Of a stretch of DNA of 64,000 nt, positions 44,606-53,057 are shown one piece after another (position 1 is the first letter of the stretch; every line of letters begins with the position of its first letter). Source of the DNA: Roseomonas mucosa ATCC BAA-692 (GTDB lineage: Bacteria > Pseudomonadota > Alphaproteobacteria > Acetobacterales > Acetobacteraceae). The position numbers were made by a program, and so were the translations under genes. The stretch covers positions 310,001-374,000 of the forward strand of contig NZ_JHWD01000004.1 in the NCBI RefSeq assembly GCF_000622225.1. Direction: 5' to 3'. The notes beneath the pieces are model-generated. The model searched no databases. It was not told the origin of the DNA and worked only from the letters and a program-made list of their open reading frames with translations.

Positions 44606-46204
44606 TCAGGCCTTCACGATCTCCACATAGCGGTGGCGGTCGTTCATCGGACCCATGTCGAAGCCGGTCACGCCCTTGCGGCTGACCGAGACCTCGATCT
44701 CCTGCAGCAGGAAGGCGAAGGGCCCGTGCTCCTGCAGCTCCTTCTGCAGCTTCAGGTAGATCGCCGTCCGCTTCGCCGGGTCCCGCTCCTTGGCCGCGGC
44801 CACCACCTGGGCGGAATATTCCGGGATCAGCCAGGAGGAGCGCCAGGCGGAGGTGCGGTTGCGCGCGTCGTCGCCGTTGTCGGTGTTGACCGCGAAGGTC
44901 TCGGCATTCGAGTTCGGGTCGAAGTAGTCGCTGCCCCAGCGGCTCATGGAAATCTCGTGCTGACGGGCGCGGACGCGGGTGAGCACCTGCCGCTGCTCGG
45001 CCGGCAGCATCCGCACGCGGATGCCGATCTCGGCGAGGTTCGCCTGGATCGCCTGCGCCATGTCGCTGATGGGCGAGATCGAGGCGTAGTCGAAGGTGAC
45101 CTCGAACCCGTCCGCATGACCCGCCTTGGCCAGCAGCGCCTTGGCCTCGGCGATCTGGTGGTGGAAGGGCTTGTCGGTCAGCGCGCCGGGCAGCCCTTCC
45201 GGCAGGAAGGCCTGATGCACGGCATAGAGGTCGGGCACGATGTTCTTCTGGATGCCGTCATAGTCGATCGCCATCTTGATCGCCTGCCGCACCTCCGGCT
45301 TGCTCAGGATCGGATGCTTCTGGTTCATCGCGATATAGAGCAGGCTGGCCTTGCGCTGCGACTGGACCTTGTAGTCGCCGTCCGCCCTGGCCTGCCGGAT
45401 CTGGTCGGAGCTCAGGTTGCGCGCGATGTCGATGTCGCCGCGCTGCAGGCCCAGGAGTTGCGCCGAGGGGTCGGGCATGTGGCGCAGGATCACGCGCTTC
45501 GTCTTCGGCGCCACGGTGCTGTTCGGGTTGGCCTCCAGCGTCACGCTGTCGCTCGCCCGCCAGGCGCGCACCGCATAGGGGCCGGAGCCGGCGGAGTTCT
45601 GCTTCAGCCAGGCATTGCCGAGATCGCCGTTCTGCTCGTGCGACATCGCCACGGCCTTCTCCACCACGTTCCCCACCACGGCGGAGAGGCAGTAGAGCAG
45701 GAAGGTCGGCGCCGTCTCCTGCGCCGTCTGCATCACCAGCGTGCGCGGCCCGGTGGCGCGGATCATCCCCGCCACATTGTCCTTGGTGTAGCCGAACTGG
45801 TTGATGATGAAGGCCGGGCTCTTGTTCAGGATCACCGCCCGCTGCAGCGACCAGGCTGCGTCCTCCGCCGTCACCGGCTTGCCGGAAGCGAATTTCGGCC
45901 CCTCCCGCAGCGTGAAGGTGAAGGTCTTGCCGTCCTCCGACGCGTCCCACTTCTCCGCCAGTTCGCCCACCAGCCGGGACGGGTCGCTGTTCGGCGTGGT
46001 CACGAGCTTCTGGTACACGTTGCCGCAAATCTCGGAGCCCGTGTACTCGAAGCACTCGCCCGGATCGAGGCTGATCAGGTCGTCGATCTGCTTGGCGAAG
46101 ACGATGACCCCGGACGGCGACTGGGCCTCGGCCCAGCGCGAATGGGTCATGGCGAAGGCAGCGGCGGCGGAGCCGGCCAGCAGCGCGCGGCGGGAGGCCA
46201 TCAT
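44606..46204 (-). CDS. Family 5 extracellular peptide-binding protein, copy 2
   Basis: A 532-residue paralogue of the 41690-43294 protein; long blocks are the same or nearly so (for example SPAFIINQFGYTKDNVA, AWLKQNSAGSGPY and VHQAFLPEGLPGALT). The signal peptide is MMASRRALLAGSAAAAFAMT. Differences cluster in the middle and near the C-terminus, as expected if ligand preference has shifted. It has no permease genes of its own next to it, so it may feed the same DppBC channel. It is transcribed in the same direction as copy 1, with the RTX-like gene between them on the other strand. Confidence 0.93.
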   Translation of the reverse strand: MMASRRALLAGSAAAAFAMTHSRWAEAQSPSGVIVFAKQIDDLISLDPGECFEYTGSEICGNVYQKLVTTPNSDPSRLVGELAEKWDASEDGKTFTFTLREGPKFASGKPVTAEDAAWSLQRAVILNKSPAFIINQFGYTKDNVAGMIRATGPRTLVMQTAQETAPTFLLYCLSAVVGNVVEKAVAMSHEQNGDLGNAWLKQNSAGSGPYAVRAWRASDSVTLEANPNSTVAPKTKRVILRHMPDPSAQLLGLQRGDIDIARNLSSDQIRQARADGDYKVQSQRKASLLYIAMNQKHPILSKPEVRQAIKMAIDYDGIQKNIVPDLYAVHQAFLPEGLPGALTDKPFHHQIAEAKALLAKAGHADGFEVTFDYASISPISDMAQAIQANLAEIGIRVRMLPAEQRQVLTRVRARQHEISMSRWGSDYFDPNSNAETFAVNTDNGDDARNRTSAWRSSWLIPEYSAQVVAAAKERDPAKRTAIYLKLQKELQEHGPFAFLLQEIEVSVSRKGVTGFDMGPMNDRHRYVEIVKA

Positions 46205-46360
46205 GTTGCGATCCGTTATCCAAATCGTGAAGACCGCTCCAGGATAGACCGCCCCGCGCCGCCCCGCCATGGCCCGTTCGGGCGCCGGCGCCGGGGGCAC
46301 GGAACGGGCATGCGGCTTTGCCGCTGGACCCGTGCCGCGCGCCATGGCACCGGCGGCGGC

Positions 46361-47101
46361 ATGGAGTTCTGGCAATCCTTCTCGGCGGCGTCCGAGGACC
46401 CCGGCCCGCCCTACGGGCACCGCTTCCCCGCGCCGATGCCCGACGGCTCGCGCCTCTGGCTGCCGCTGCGCGACTATGGCGCCATCGCGGTGACGGGCTT
46501 CATCGCCAACCAAGCCTCCTTCGCCGTGGTGCGCGCCCTGGCCGGCTGGATGGCCGAGGCGGCGCGGCCCCTGGGCGTGGAGGTGGTCTGCGGCCTGCCC
46601 ACGCTGGGCCATGTCCTGGCCGCCCCGGTGGCCGAGGCGCTGGGCCATTCCAACTGGGTCGCCGCCGGCTATTCGCGCAAGCGCTGGTACGGGACGGACG
46701 CCCCCTCGGTGCCTGTCTCTTCCTCCACCGCGACGGACGAGCGCCGCATCTGGCTGGACCCGCGCGTGCTGCACCGGCTCGCGGGGCGCCGCGTGCTGCT
46801 GGTGGACGACGTGATCAGCACCGGCAGCTCCGCCCTGGCCGGGCTGGCCCTGCTGGCGGCGGCGGGGGTGAGGCCGGTGGGCCTCTGCGTCGGCATGGCG
46901 CAGGGCGACCGCTGGCGCGCCTCCTGGCCTGTGGAGGTGCCGGTCGCGGCGGGCTTCGCCACGCCCTTGCTGCGCCCGGCATCCACGGGAACACCGGCCG
47001 GGACGGCAGTCAACGGGGCCCCTGGCACCGGGCCGGGCTGGGTGCCGGACACAGCCACGCTGCCTCCGGTCCTGCTGCCCGCGCCCCATGGCCTGGCCTG
47101 A
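46361..47101 (+). CDS. Phosphoribosyltransferase-family protein
   Basis: A 246-residue type I PRTase. The PRPP-binding loop VLLVDDVISTGSSALAG is intact (two acidic residues, then the ST-G phosphate clamp), and VVCGLPTLGHVLAAPVAEALG resembles the pyrophosphate/flexible loop region of purine-type PRTases. The C-terminal 45 residues are Pro/Gly/Thr-rich and probably unstructured. ATG 46361 is chosen; an ATG at 46310 would add 17 arginine-rich residues. It is divergent from the second binding protein. The base substrate is not identifiable. Confidence 0.8.
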   Translation: MEFWQSFSAASEDPGPPYGHRFPAPMPDGSRLWLPLRDYGAIAVTGFIANQASFAVVRALAGWMAEAARPLGVEVVCGLPTLGHVLAAPVAEALGHSNWVAAGYSRKRWYGTDAPSVPVSSSTATDERRIWLDPRVLHRLAGRRVLLVDDVISTGSSALAGLALLAAAGVRPVGLCVGMAQGDRWRASWPVEVPVAAGFATPLLRPASTGTPAGTAVNGAPGTGPGWVPDTATLPPVLLPAPHGLA

Positions 47102-47273
47102 CCGCTCCCGCACCGGCTCCCACCAGGAAGCCTGGACCCGGGACATCTCCCGCGACAGGCGAGGCGGAAGCCGGGCTTTCCCGCATTCGTGACTTCACCG
47201 GTCCGAATTCTGTTGCGACGCACATTGCGATCCTGATGCACTGACTCCCCCTTGGTCATTCGGGAGTGTGCTG

Positions 47274-48002
47274 ATGCGCCGTCGATCCCTGCTGATCGCT
47301 GGTGGGGCCATGGGCCTCCTGGCCCATCCCAGGCTGGCCCGCGCCGCGGAACCCGTCGACGTCGCCCTCGTGCTCGCCGTGGACGTGTCGCGCTCCATCG
47401 ACGAGGACGAGGCCCGCCTGCAGCGGGAAGGCTACCGCAAGGCGGTCACCGATCCCCGCGTGGTGGCCGCGATCCGGGGCGGCATGATCGGCAGCATCGC
47501 CCTGGCCTATGTCGAATGGGCGGGCGCCGAGTACCAGAGGCTGGTGATCCCCTGGACCCAGATCGCCAGCCAGACCGATGCGGAGAACTGGGCCGGGGCG
47601 CTGGACCGCGCCCCGCGCCAGTCCCTGTCCTGGACCTCGATCTCGGGCGGCATCGACTTCTCGCACCAGTTGCTGGGCGACATGCCCTACGAGGCGATGC
47701 GCCGCGTGATCGACGTGTCCGGGGACGGGGTGAACAACAGCGGTCCGCCGGCCGAGGAGGCGCGGGACCGCGCCGTGGCGGACGGGATCGTGATCAACGG
47801 CCTGCCCATCATGAACGACCGCCCCGCCTATGGCCGCATGCCGCCTTTGCCGCTCGACCAGTACTACGCGCAAAACGTGATCGGCGGTCCCGGCGCCTTT
47901 CTCATCTCGGCCGCCGACTTCGACGCCTTCGAGAACGCCGTGCGGCGCAAGCTGGTCCGCGAGGTCGCCGGGCTGGATGGCCCCCGCATGATGCGCGGCT
48001 GA
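47274..48002 (+). CDS. DUF1194 protein (von Willebrand A-like, periplasmic)
   Basis: A 242-residue exported protein. Signal peptide MRRRSLLIAGGAMGLLAHPRLARA, then VDVALVLAVDVSRSIDEDEARLQ, where DxSxS is the metal-ion-dependent adhesion site of a VWA fold. ISGGIDFS and the run VIDVSGDGVNNSGPP supply further metal-site residues. ATG 47274 is chosen over GTG 47268 because GGGAG (47262-47266) is correctly spaced only for the former. DUF1194 proteins are common in Alphaproteobacteria without known function. Confidence 0.88.
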   Translation: MRRRSLLIAGGAMGLLAHPRLARAAEPVDVALVLAVDVSRSIDEDEARLQREGYRKAVTDPRVVAAIRGGMIGSIALAYVEWAGAEYQRLVIPWTQIASQTDAENWAGALDRAPRQSLSWTSISGGIDFSHQLLGDMPYEAMRRVIDVSGDGVNNSGPPAEEARDRAVADGIVINGLPIMNDRPAYGRMPPLPLDQYYAQNVIGGPGAFLISAADFDAFENAVRRKLVREVAGLDGPRMMRG

Positions 48003-48150
48003 AGGCGCGGAGCCGCCCCACGCCGCCCCATGCCGACGGGGGGGACGGCGGGGCAAGGCATCCGGCCCGCGCTCCCCTTCGCCGGACGCCCTCCAGCCGG
48101 ACACGGCCGGGCCGGCAGGGGCTCCGGGGCAGGGGAGGCCGGGCCTGCCC

Positions 48151-48597
48151 TCAGCGCGCCGTTTCCTCCGGCGAGATACCGAACGCCTCCAGACCCTCGG
48201 AGAGCAGGTCGCCCAGCATCTCCATGCCCGTGAGGTAGCTGGCCGCGTCGCCACGCTCGTTGCGTTCCCGCGCCAGGCGCAGCGCCTCCTCCCAGTCCTC
48301 GGCCTCGTAGTCGCCGCGCCCGATCCAGGCGAGGGCGATCAGCGCCGCCTGCTCGTCCTCGTTCAGCGCGGTGATCTGCTCCTCCAGCATCTCGGCGAGG
48401 CCCTCGGGATCGGAATCGTCGAGCGCCTCCTCGTCCTGCAGATCCTCGTTTTCCTCGTCCTCGACCAGCTCGTCCACCTGCCGGGCGGTGTCGATGATGC
48501 TCACGACGGTCGGAATCCCGATCCCGAGATCCAGGTCGTCATCATTGTCGGGGCCGCCGGCGGGGCCGGTGCCGGTGGGGTCTGGGCGGTCGCTCAT
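48151..48597 (-). CDS. DUF3775 domain protein, highly acidic
   Basis: A 148-residue protein. The N-terminal half is extremely acidic (DNDDDLDLGIG, VEDEENEDLQDEEALDDSD). The C-terminal half is a DUF3775 domain, ITALNEDEQAALIALAWIGRGD followed by a helix ending in RLARERNERG. No signal peptide or membrane helix. Function unknown; the acidic arm suggests binding to a basic protein or nucleic-acid mimicry, which is speculation. It is convergent with the DUF1194 gene. Confidence 0.82.
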   Translation of the reverse strand: MSDRPDPTGTGPAGGPDNDDDLDLGIGIPTVVSIIDTARQVDELVEDEENEDLQDEEALDDSDPEGLAEMLEEQITALNEDEQAALIALAWIGRGDYEAEDWEEALRLARERNERGDAASYLTGMEMLGDLLSEGLEAFGISPEETAR

Positions 48598-48769
48598 CGA
48601 GCCTACCTCTGCCGTTCGGGTTGCTGTGCCCGCCCAACGCCGAAACCAGGGCTTCGGCTTCGCGTTGGAAACGCCGATTGGAAATTGGCCACAGTCAATA
48701 GGATATGTGGCAGAATTACCATCTCAGGCGCGCGGAGTTGTATAACTGCAACAGCGGAGGGCAGACGGG
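48598..48769. promoter_or_regulatory. AT-richer divergent promoter region
   Basis: 172 bp between the DUF3775 gene (minus) and the small secreted protein (plus). It contains TTGGAAA-type repeats (48664, 48679) and a -10-like TATAAC at 48741-48746. Confidence 0.35.
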
Positions 48770-49081
48770 ATGCGGGTGGCGATGGCAGGGTTCTTTCTGA
48801 TGATGTCGGGCGCGGCGATGGCCGCTCCCGCGGGGTCCTCCGATGCCCCGATTCCGCCCCAGCCCGCCATGTCCTGCGACAGCGGCCTCGGTGCCCGGGG
48901 AACTGCCTTCGGCCTGCCGCAGGAGGTCGCCGCGCGCCGCACTCCGAAATCCCCTGCCAGTTCTCCCTTGCGCCCGCTGCCGCCCATCGAGGACGACGAG
49001 CCCGAGGCTACCCTGCGCCCCGCCTTCCATCTCTGCGCCGTTGGGCAGGAAGGGCCGCGCAAGGTCATCCACCGCACCTGA
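48770..49081 (+). CDS. Small secreted protein of unknown function
   Basis: A 103-residue protein with a clear signal peptide (MRVAMAGFFLMMSGAAMA, cleaved before APAG) and a proline-rich mature part with two cysteines that could form a disulfide. GGAGG at 48756-48760 is ideally spaced, and TATAAC at 48741-48746 sits in an AT-rich leader, so expression signals are good. No homologous family recognised. Confidence 0.6.
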   Translation: MRVAMAGFFLMMSGAAMAAPAGSSDAPIPPQPAMSCDSGLGARGTAFGLPQEVAARRTPKSPASSPLRPLPPIEDDEPEATLRPAFHLCAVGQEGPRKVIHRT

Positions 49082-49162
49082 CGCCCGGCGCCGGACCCCG
49101 CCACGCGACTCTCATCGCGGTCTCTTGACCGGGGAGGGCCAACTGGCATCCCTTGGGGCACC

Positions 49163-50599
49163 ATGACCGACGCCCCTACCGCCTTGCCGCCGGCCTTGCT
49201 GGACGCGCTCTCCACCCTGCTGGGCCCGCGCGGGCTCGTCACCGATCCCGCGGACATGGAGCCCTTCCTGTCGGACTGGCGCGGCCTCTACCACGGCGCC
49301 TCGCCGGCCCTGCTGCGTCCGGCGAACACGGCGGAGCTGGCGGCGGCGATGCGGCTGCTCGGCCAGGCGGGCGTCGCCGTGGTGCCGCAGGGCGGCAACA
49401 CCTCCATGGTCGGCGGCGCCATGCCGGACGAGAGCGGGCGGCAGGTGGTGCTTTCCCTGGCCCGGATGAACCGCATCCGCGACATCGACCCGGTGGACAT
49501 GACCATGGTGGCGGAGGCCGGGGTGATCCTGAAGACCGCCCAGGACGCGGCCGCCGAAGCGGGCTGCCTCTTTCCGCTGTCCCTCAGCGCCGAGGGCTCC
49601 GCCACCATCGGCGGCGTGCTGGCCACCAATGCCGGCGGCAACAACACGGTCCGCTACGGCAATGCCCGCGACCTGCTGATGGGCATCGAGGTGGTCCTGC
49701 CCGACGGCAGCGTGATCGAGGGGCTGCGCCGCCTCCGCAAGGACAACACCGGCTTCGCCCTGCGCCAGCTCTTCGCCGGCTCCGAGGGCACGCTGGGCAT
49801 CATCACCGCCGCCGTGCTGCGCCTCTTCCCCCGCCCCCGCACCACCGCCCTGGCCCTCTGCGCCATGGCCGACGAGGACGCGGCCCTGGCCCTGTTCCGC
49901 CGCTTCCGCGACCGGGACGAAGGCAGCGTCCGTTCCTTCGAATACATGTCCGGCGCCGGGATGGACTTCGTGACGAGCCTGATCGAGGGCGCGACCCTGC
50001 CCCTTGCCGGACGCGCCGATCACTACGTGCTGGTGGACCTCGCCTCCTCCCGCCCCGATGCCGACCTGCGCGGGCTGATGGAGGCGGTGCTGGAGGAGGC
50101 GCTGGAGGCTGGCGAGGTGCTCGACGCCGCCCTGCCGGAAAGCGAGGCCCAGGCCGCCAACCTGTGGCGGCTGCGGGAGGAACATGCCGAGGCCCAGAAG
50201 CGCGCCGGCGGGAATGTGAAGAATGATGTCTCCGTCCCGGTCTCCCGGGTGCCGGAGATGATCCGCCGCTCGGCCGAGGCCATGCGGGCCCTGGTGCCCG
50301 GCTGCCGCCCGGTGCCCTTCGGCCACATGGGCGACGGCAACATCCACATGAACGTGGTCCAGCCCGAGGGGATGGAACCCGCCGCCTTCATGGCCCGCGC
50401 CCATGACCTGATGGAGGCGGTGAACGCCGTGGTCCGCGACCTGGACGGCTCCTTCTCCGCCGAGCACGGCGTCGGGCGGCTCAAGACCGACATGCTGGCC
50501 GACTGGCGCGGCGGCGCGGAATACGAGGCGATGCGCCGGATCAAGGCGGCGCTGGACCCGCAGGGGCTGATGAACCCGGGCAAGGTCTTTCCGGGCTGA
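49163..50599 (+). CDS. FAD-linked D-2-hydroxyacid dehydrogenase (GlcD / D-2-hydroxyglutarate dehydrogenase type)
   Basis: A 478-residue flavoprotein of the vanillyl-alcohol-oxidase fold. The PP loop VVPQGGNTSMVGGAMP binds FAD pyrophosphate; SAEGSATIGGVLATNAGGNNTVRYGNARDL and NTGFALRQLFAGSEGTLGIIT complete the FAD domain. The C-terminal domain has FGHMGDGNIHMNV and the closing AEHGVGRLKTDML, with the histidines that bind metal and carboxylate. This pattern fits D-2-hydroxyglutarate or D-lactate dehydrogenases; it has no GlcE/GlcF partners beside it, which favours the single-subunit type. Confidence 0.9.
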   Translation: MTDAPTALPPALLDALSTLLGPRGLVTDPADMEPFLSDWRGLYHGASPALLRPANTAELAAAMRLLGQAGVAVVPQGGNTSMVGGAMPDESGRQVVLSLARMNRIRDIDPVDMTMVAEAGVILKTAQDAAAEAGCLFPLSLSAEGSATIGGVLATNAGGNNTVRYGNARDLLMGIEVVLPDGSVIEGLRRLRKDNTGFALRQLFAGSEGTLGIITAAVLRLFPRPRTTALALCAMADEDAALALFRRFRDRDEGSVRSFEYMSGAGMDFVTSLIEGATLPLAGRADHYVLVDLASSRPDADLRGLMEAVLEEALEAGEVLDAALPESEAQAANLWRLREEHAEAQKRAGGNVKNDVSVPVSRVPEMIRRSAEAMRALVPGCRPVPFGHMGDGNIHMNVVQPEGMEPAAFMARAHDLMEAVNAVVRDLDGSFSAEHGVGRLKTDMLADWRGGAEYEAMRRIKAALDPQGLMNPGKVFPG

Positions 50600-50721
50600 A
50601 CCCGCCCGCCCCGGCCCCCGCAAGCGGCACCCATCTGCAACAGCGGGTTTCCGGGTTTCGCGAAGAAGCCATGACAAGCCTCGGAAAGGCCACGGAAAGG
50701 CTGTAGAGGCTGGCGGTTCCT

Positions 50722-50743
50722 GGGCGCCGATTTGCCGGCGCCC
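50722..50743. other. Hairpin just upstream of lptF
   Basis: GGGCGCCG (50722-50729) pairs with CGGCGCCC (50736-50743) around ATTTGC. It ends 26 bp before the lptF start, so it may end upstream transcription or lie in the lptF leader. Confidence 0.4.
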
Positions 50744-50769
50744 CCTCGGCTGGATAGGTTGCCCCCGCC

Positions 50770-51924
50770 ATGTCACGGCTGGATCGTTACATCTTCCGCC
50801 AGCTCGCCGTCGCCCTCATCGCGGTCACGGTGGGGCTGGCGCTGCTCATCTGGCTGACCCAGAGCCTCCGCTTCATCGAGCTCGTGCTCGACCGGGGCCT
50901 GTCCTTTGCCGTCTTCCTGGAACTGACCGGGCTGCTGATGCCCTCCTTCTTCGCCGTGATCCTGCCGATCGCGACCTTCGTGGTGACGCTCTTCACCTAT
51001 GTGCGCCTGTCCACGGACCGGGAGCTGGTGGTGATGCGCGCGGCCGGCCTGTCGCAGTGGCAGCTTTCCCGCCCCGCCCTGTACCTGGCGGCGATCGCCA
51101 CCGGCCTCTGCTTCATGCTCCAGCTCTGGCTGGTGCCGATGAGCCACACCGCCTTCCGCACCTGGCAGTTCGAGATCCGCAACCAGATGGCCGCGATCCT
51201 GGTGCAGGAGGGGGTCTTCAGCAGCGTCGGCGACGACCTCACCGTCTATGCCCGGCTGCGGGAGCGCGACGGCACGCTGCGGGGGATCCTGGTGCAGGAC
51301 AGCCGCGACGCCGGCGCCCCGGTGACCATCCTGGCGGAGGAAGGGCGCATCACCCAGACCCCGAGCGGACCCCGGGTGATCCTGCTCAACGGCCAGCGCC
51401 AGCAGGTGGAGCGCGTGGCCCCGCCCGCCGGCAGCCCCCCCGGAACCCCGCCCACCCTGCGCCTCGCGGTGCTCACCTTCGGCGAGAACAGCGTGGATCT
51501 GGCCCGCACCGGCCGGAGCGACGATGATTCCCGCAACCGCGATTCGCGGGAACGTTCGGTGAGCGAGCTGTTGCACCCCGACCCCGCCGAGAACCTGCCG
51601 GAGCGCGACATCCGCAAATTCTACGCCGAGGCGCACCAGCGCCTCTCGAATCCCCTGACCACCCTGTCCTTCGCCCTGGTCGGCCTGGCCACCGCCCTGG
51701 CCAGCGGCTTCCGCCGCCATGGCGGCGGCTTCGCCATCGGCGTCGGCGTCGGCACCGTGGTCGGGCTGCTGGCGCTCGGCCTGGCCGTGGGCAACCTCGC
51801 CGCCCGCAACAACGCCCTGGTGCCGCTGATCTGGCTGCACGCGGTCGGCCCCGGCCTGGTTTCCGCCTGGGTGCTGTCGGGCATGCCCGGCTGGCCGCGC
51901 CGCCGGCGGCTCGCCGCCGCATGA
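50770..51924 (+). CDS. lptF: LPS export permease LptF
   Basis: Inner-membrane subunit of the LptB2FGC complex that extracts lipopolysaccharide and passes it to the periplasmic bridge. The 384-residue protein has three N-terminal spans (MSRLDRYIFRQLAVALIAVTVG...), the coupling segment LSTDRELVVMRAAGLSQWQL, a periplasmic beta-jellyroll and three C-terminal spans. It overlaps lptG by 4 bp. LptB and LptC are not in the window. Confidence 0.95.
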   Translation: MSRLDRYIFRQLAVALIAVTVGLALLIWLTQSLRFIELVLDRGLSFAVFLELTGLLMPSFFAVILPIATFVVTLFTYVRLSTDRELVVMRAAGLSQWQLSRPALYLAAIATGLCFMLQLWLVPMSHTAFRTWQFEIRNQMAAILVQEGVFSSVGDDLTVYARLRERDGTLRGILVQDSRDAGAPVTILAEEGRITQTPSGPRVILLNGQRQQVERVAPPAGSPPGTPPTLRLAVLTFGENSVDLARTGRSDDDSRNRDSRERSVSELLHPDPAENLPERDIRKFYAEAHQRLSNPLTTLSFALVGLATALASGFRRHGGGFAIGVGVGTVVGLLALGLAVGNLAARNNALVPLIWLHAVGPGLVSAWVLSGMPGWPRRRRLAAA

Positions 51925-53057
51925 GCCTGCCCCTCACCTTCACCTTCTATGTGGCCCGGCGCTTCACGGCCATGGTCCTGGCCCTGCTGCTGGCGCTCAC
52001 CGGGCTGGTCTCGCTGTTCGACTTCATCGAGCTGCTGCGCCGCGCCGCCACCCGGGCGGAGGCCAGCTTCGGCATCGTGGCCACGATCGGCGGGCTGCGC
52101 CTGCCCTTCATGGCCCTGCAGATCCTGCCCTTCGCCGTGCTGCTGGGCGGCATCGTCGCCTTCTGGCGCCTGTCCCGCTCCTCGGAGCTGGTGGTGGCCC
52201 GCGCCGCCGGCATCTCCGCCTGGGGCTTCCTGACCGGCCCTGCGGTGGTGGCCCTGATGATCGGCATCGTCGCCACCACCGGCATCTCGCCGCTCTCCTC
52301 CGCCATGCTGGCCCGGGCGGAACGGCTGGACGGCATCTACCTGCGCAACGCCTCCGGCATCACCGCCCTGGCGGGCGGGCGGCTCTGGCTGCGGCAGGCG
52401 GACCGGGCCCTGGACCCGCAGGGCGTCGCCATCCTGGCCGGGCGGCCGGCGGCGAACAGCAATCGGATCGAGCGCGCCGCCCTGAAGCTCGACGATGTCA
52501 GCGTCTGGCGCCTGTCGGGCGACGACAAGCCACTGGCCCGCGTCGAGGCGCCGCATGCGGAGCTGCAGAGCCATGGCGGCGTCGGCGAATGGGTGCTGGA
52601 GAACGCCGTGACCTTCGGGCAGGACCGCCGCGCCTCCGACCCCATGCGGATCGCCCTGCCCACCGACCTGACCCCCGCCCGCATCGAGGACAGCTTCGCC
52701 AGCCCCGACACCCTGTCCTTCTGGGCGCTGCCGGACTTCATCGGGGTGCTGGAATCGGCCGGCTTCTCGGCGGTGCGGCACCGCCTGCACTACCAGTCGC
52801 TGCTGGCCCTGCCGGTGCTGTGCCTGGCCATGGCGCTGCTCTCGGCCGGCTTCTCCATGCGCCAAGCCCGGCGCGGCGGCGTGGCGCAGATGCTGGGCCT
52901 CGGCGTGGCTGCGGGCTTCGCCCTCTTCGTTCTGGACCGGGTGGCGGGGGAGTTCGGCGAGACCGGCACCCTCCCCGTCGCCCTGGCCGCCTGGGCACCC
53001 GCCCTGGCCGGCCTGCTGCTGGCCCTCACCCTTTTGCTGCATCTGGAGGACGGCTGA
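51921..53057 (+). CDS. lptG: LPS export permease LptG
   Basis: Partner of LptF, 378 residues with the same layout: N-terminal helices (FTFYVARRFTAMVLALLLALTG), coupling segment SRSSELVVARAAGISAWGFL, periplasmic jellyroll, and C-terminal helices including a conserved FAL-like turn near the end (GVAAGFALFVLDRVAGEFGETG). It overlaps lptF by 4 bp and its stop shares a base with the lptD start. Confidence 0.95.
   Translation: MSLPLTFTFYVARRFTAMVLALLLALTGLVSLFDFIELLRRAATRAEASFGIVATIGGLRLPFMALQILPFAVLLGGIVAFWRLSRSSELVVARAAGISAWGFLTGPAVVALMIGIVATTGISPLSSAMLARAERLDGIYLRNASGITALAGGRLWLRQADRALDPQGVAILAGRPAANSNRIERAALKLDDVSVWRLSGDDKPLARVEAPHAELQSHGGVGEWVLENAVTFGQDRRASDPMRIALPTDLTPARIEDSFASPDTLSFWALPDFIGVLESAGFSAVRHRLHYQSLLALPVLCLAMALLSAGFSMRQARRGGVAQMLGLGVAAGFALFVLDRVAGEFGETGTLPVALAAWAPALAGLLLALTLLLHLEDG

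Noticed and set aside
44633-46360. Long plus-strand frame running into the phosphoribosyltransferase
   Set aside because: It is antisense to a clear binding-protein gene; PRTase-like sequence begins only after the ATG at 46361.
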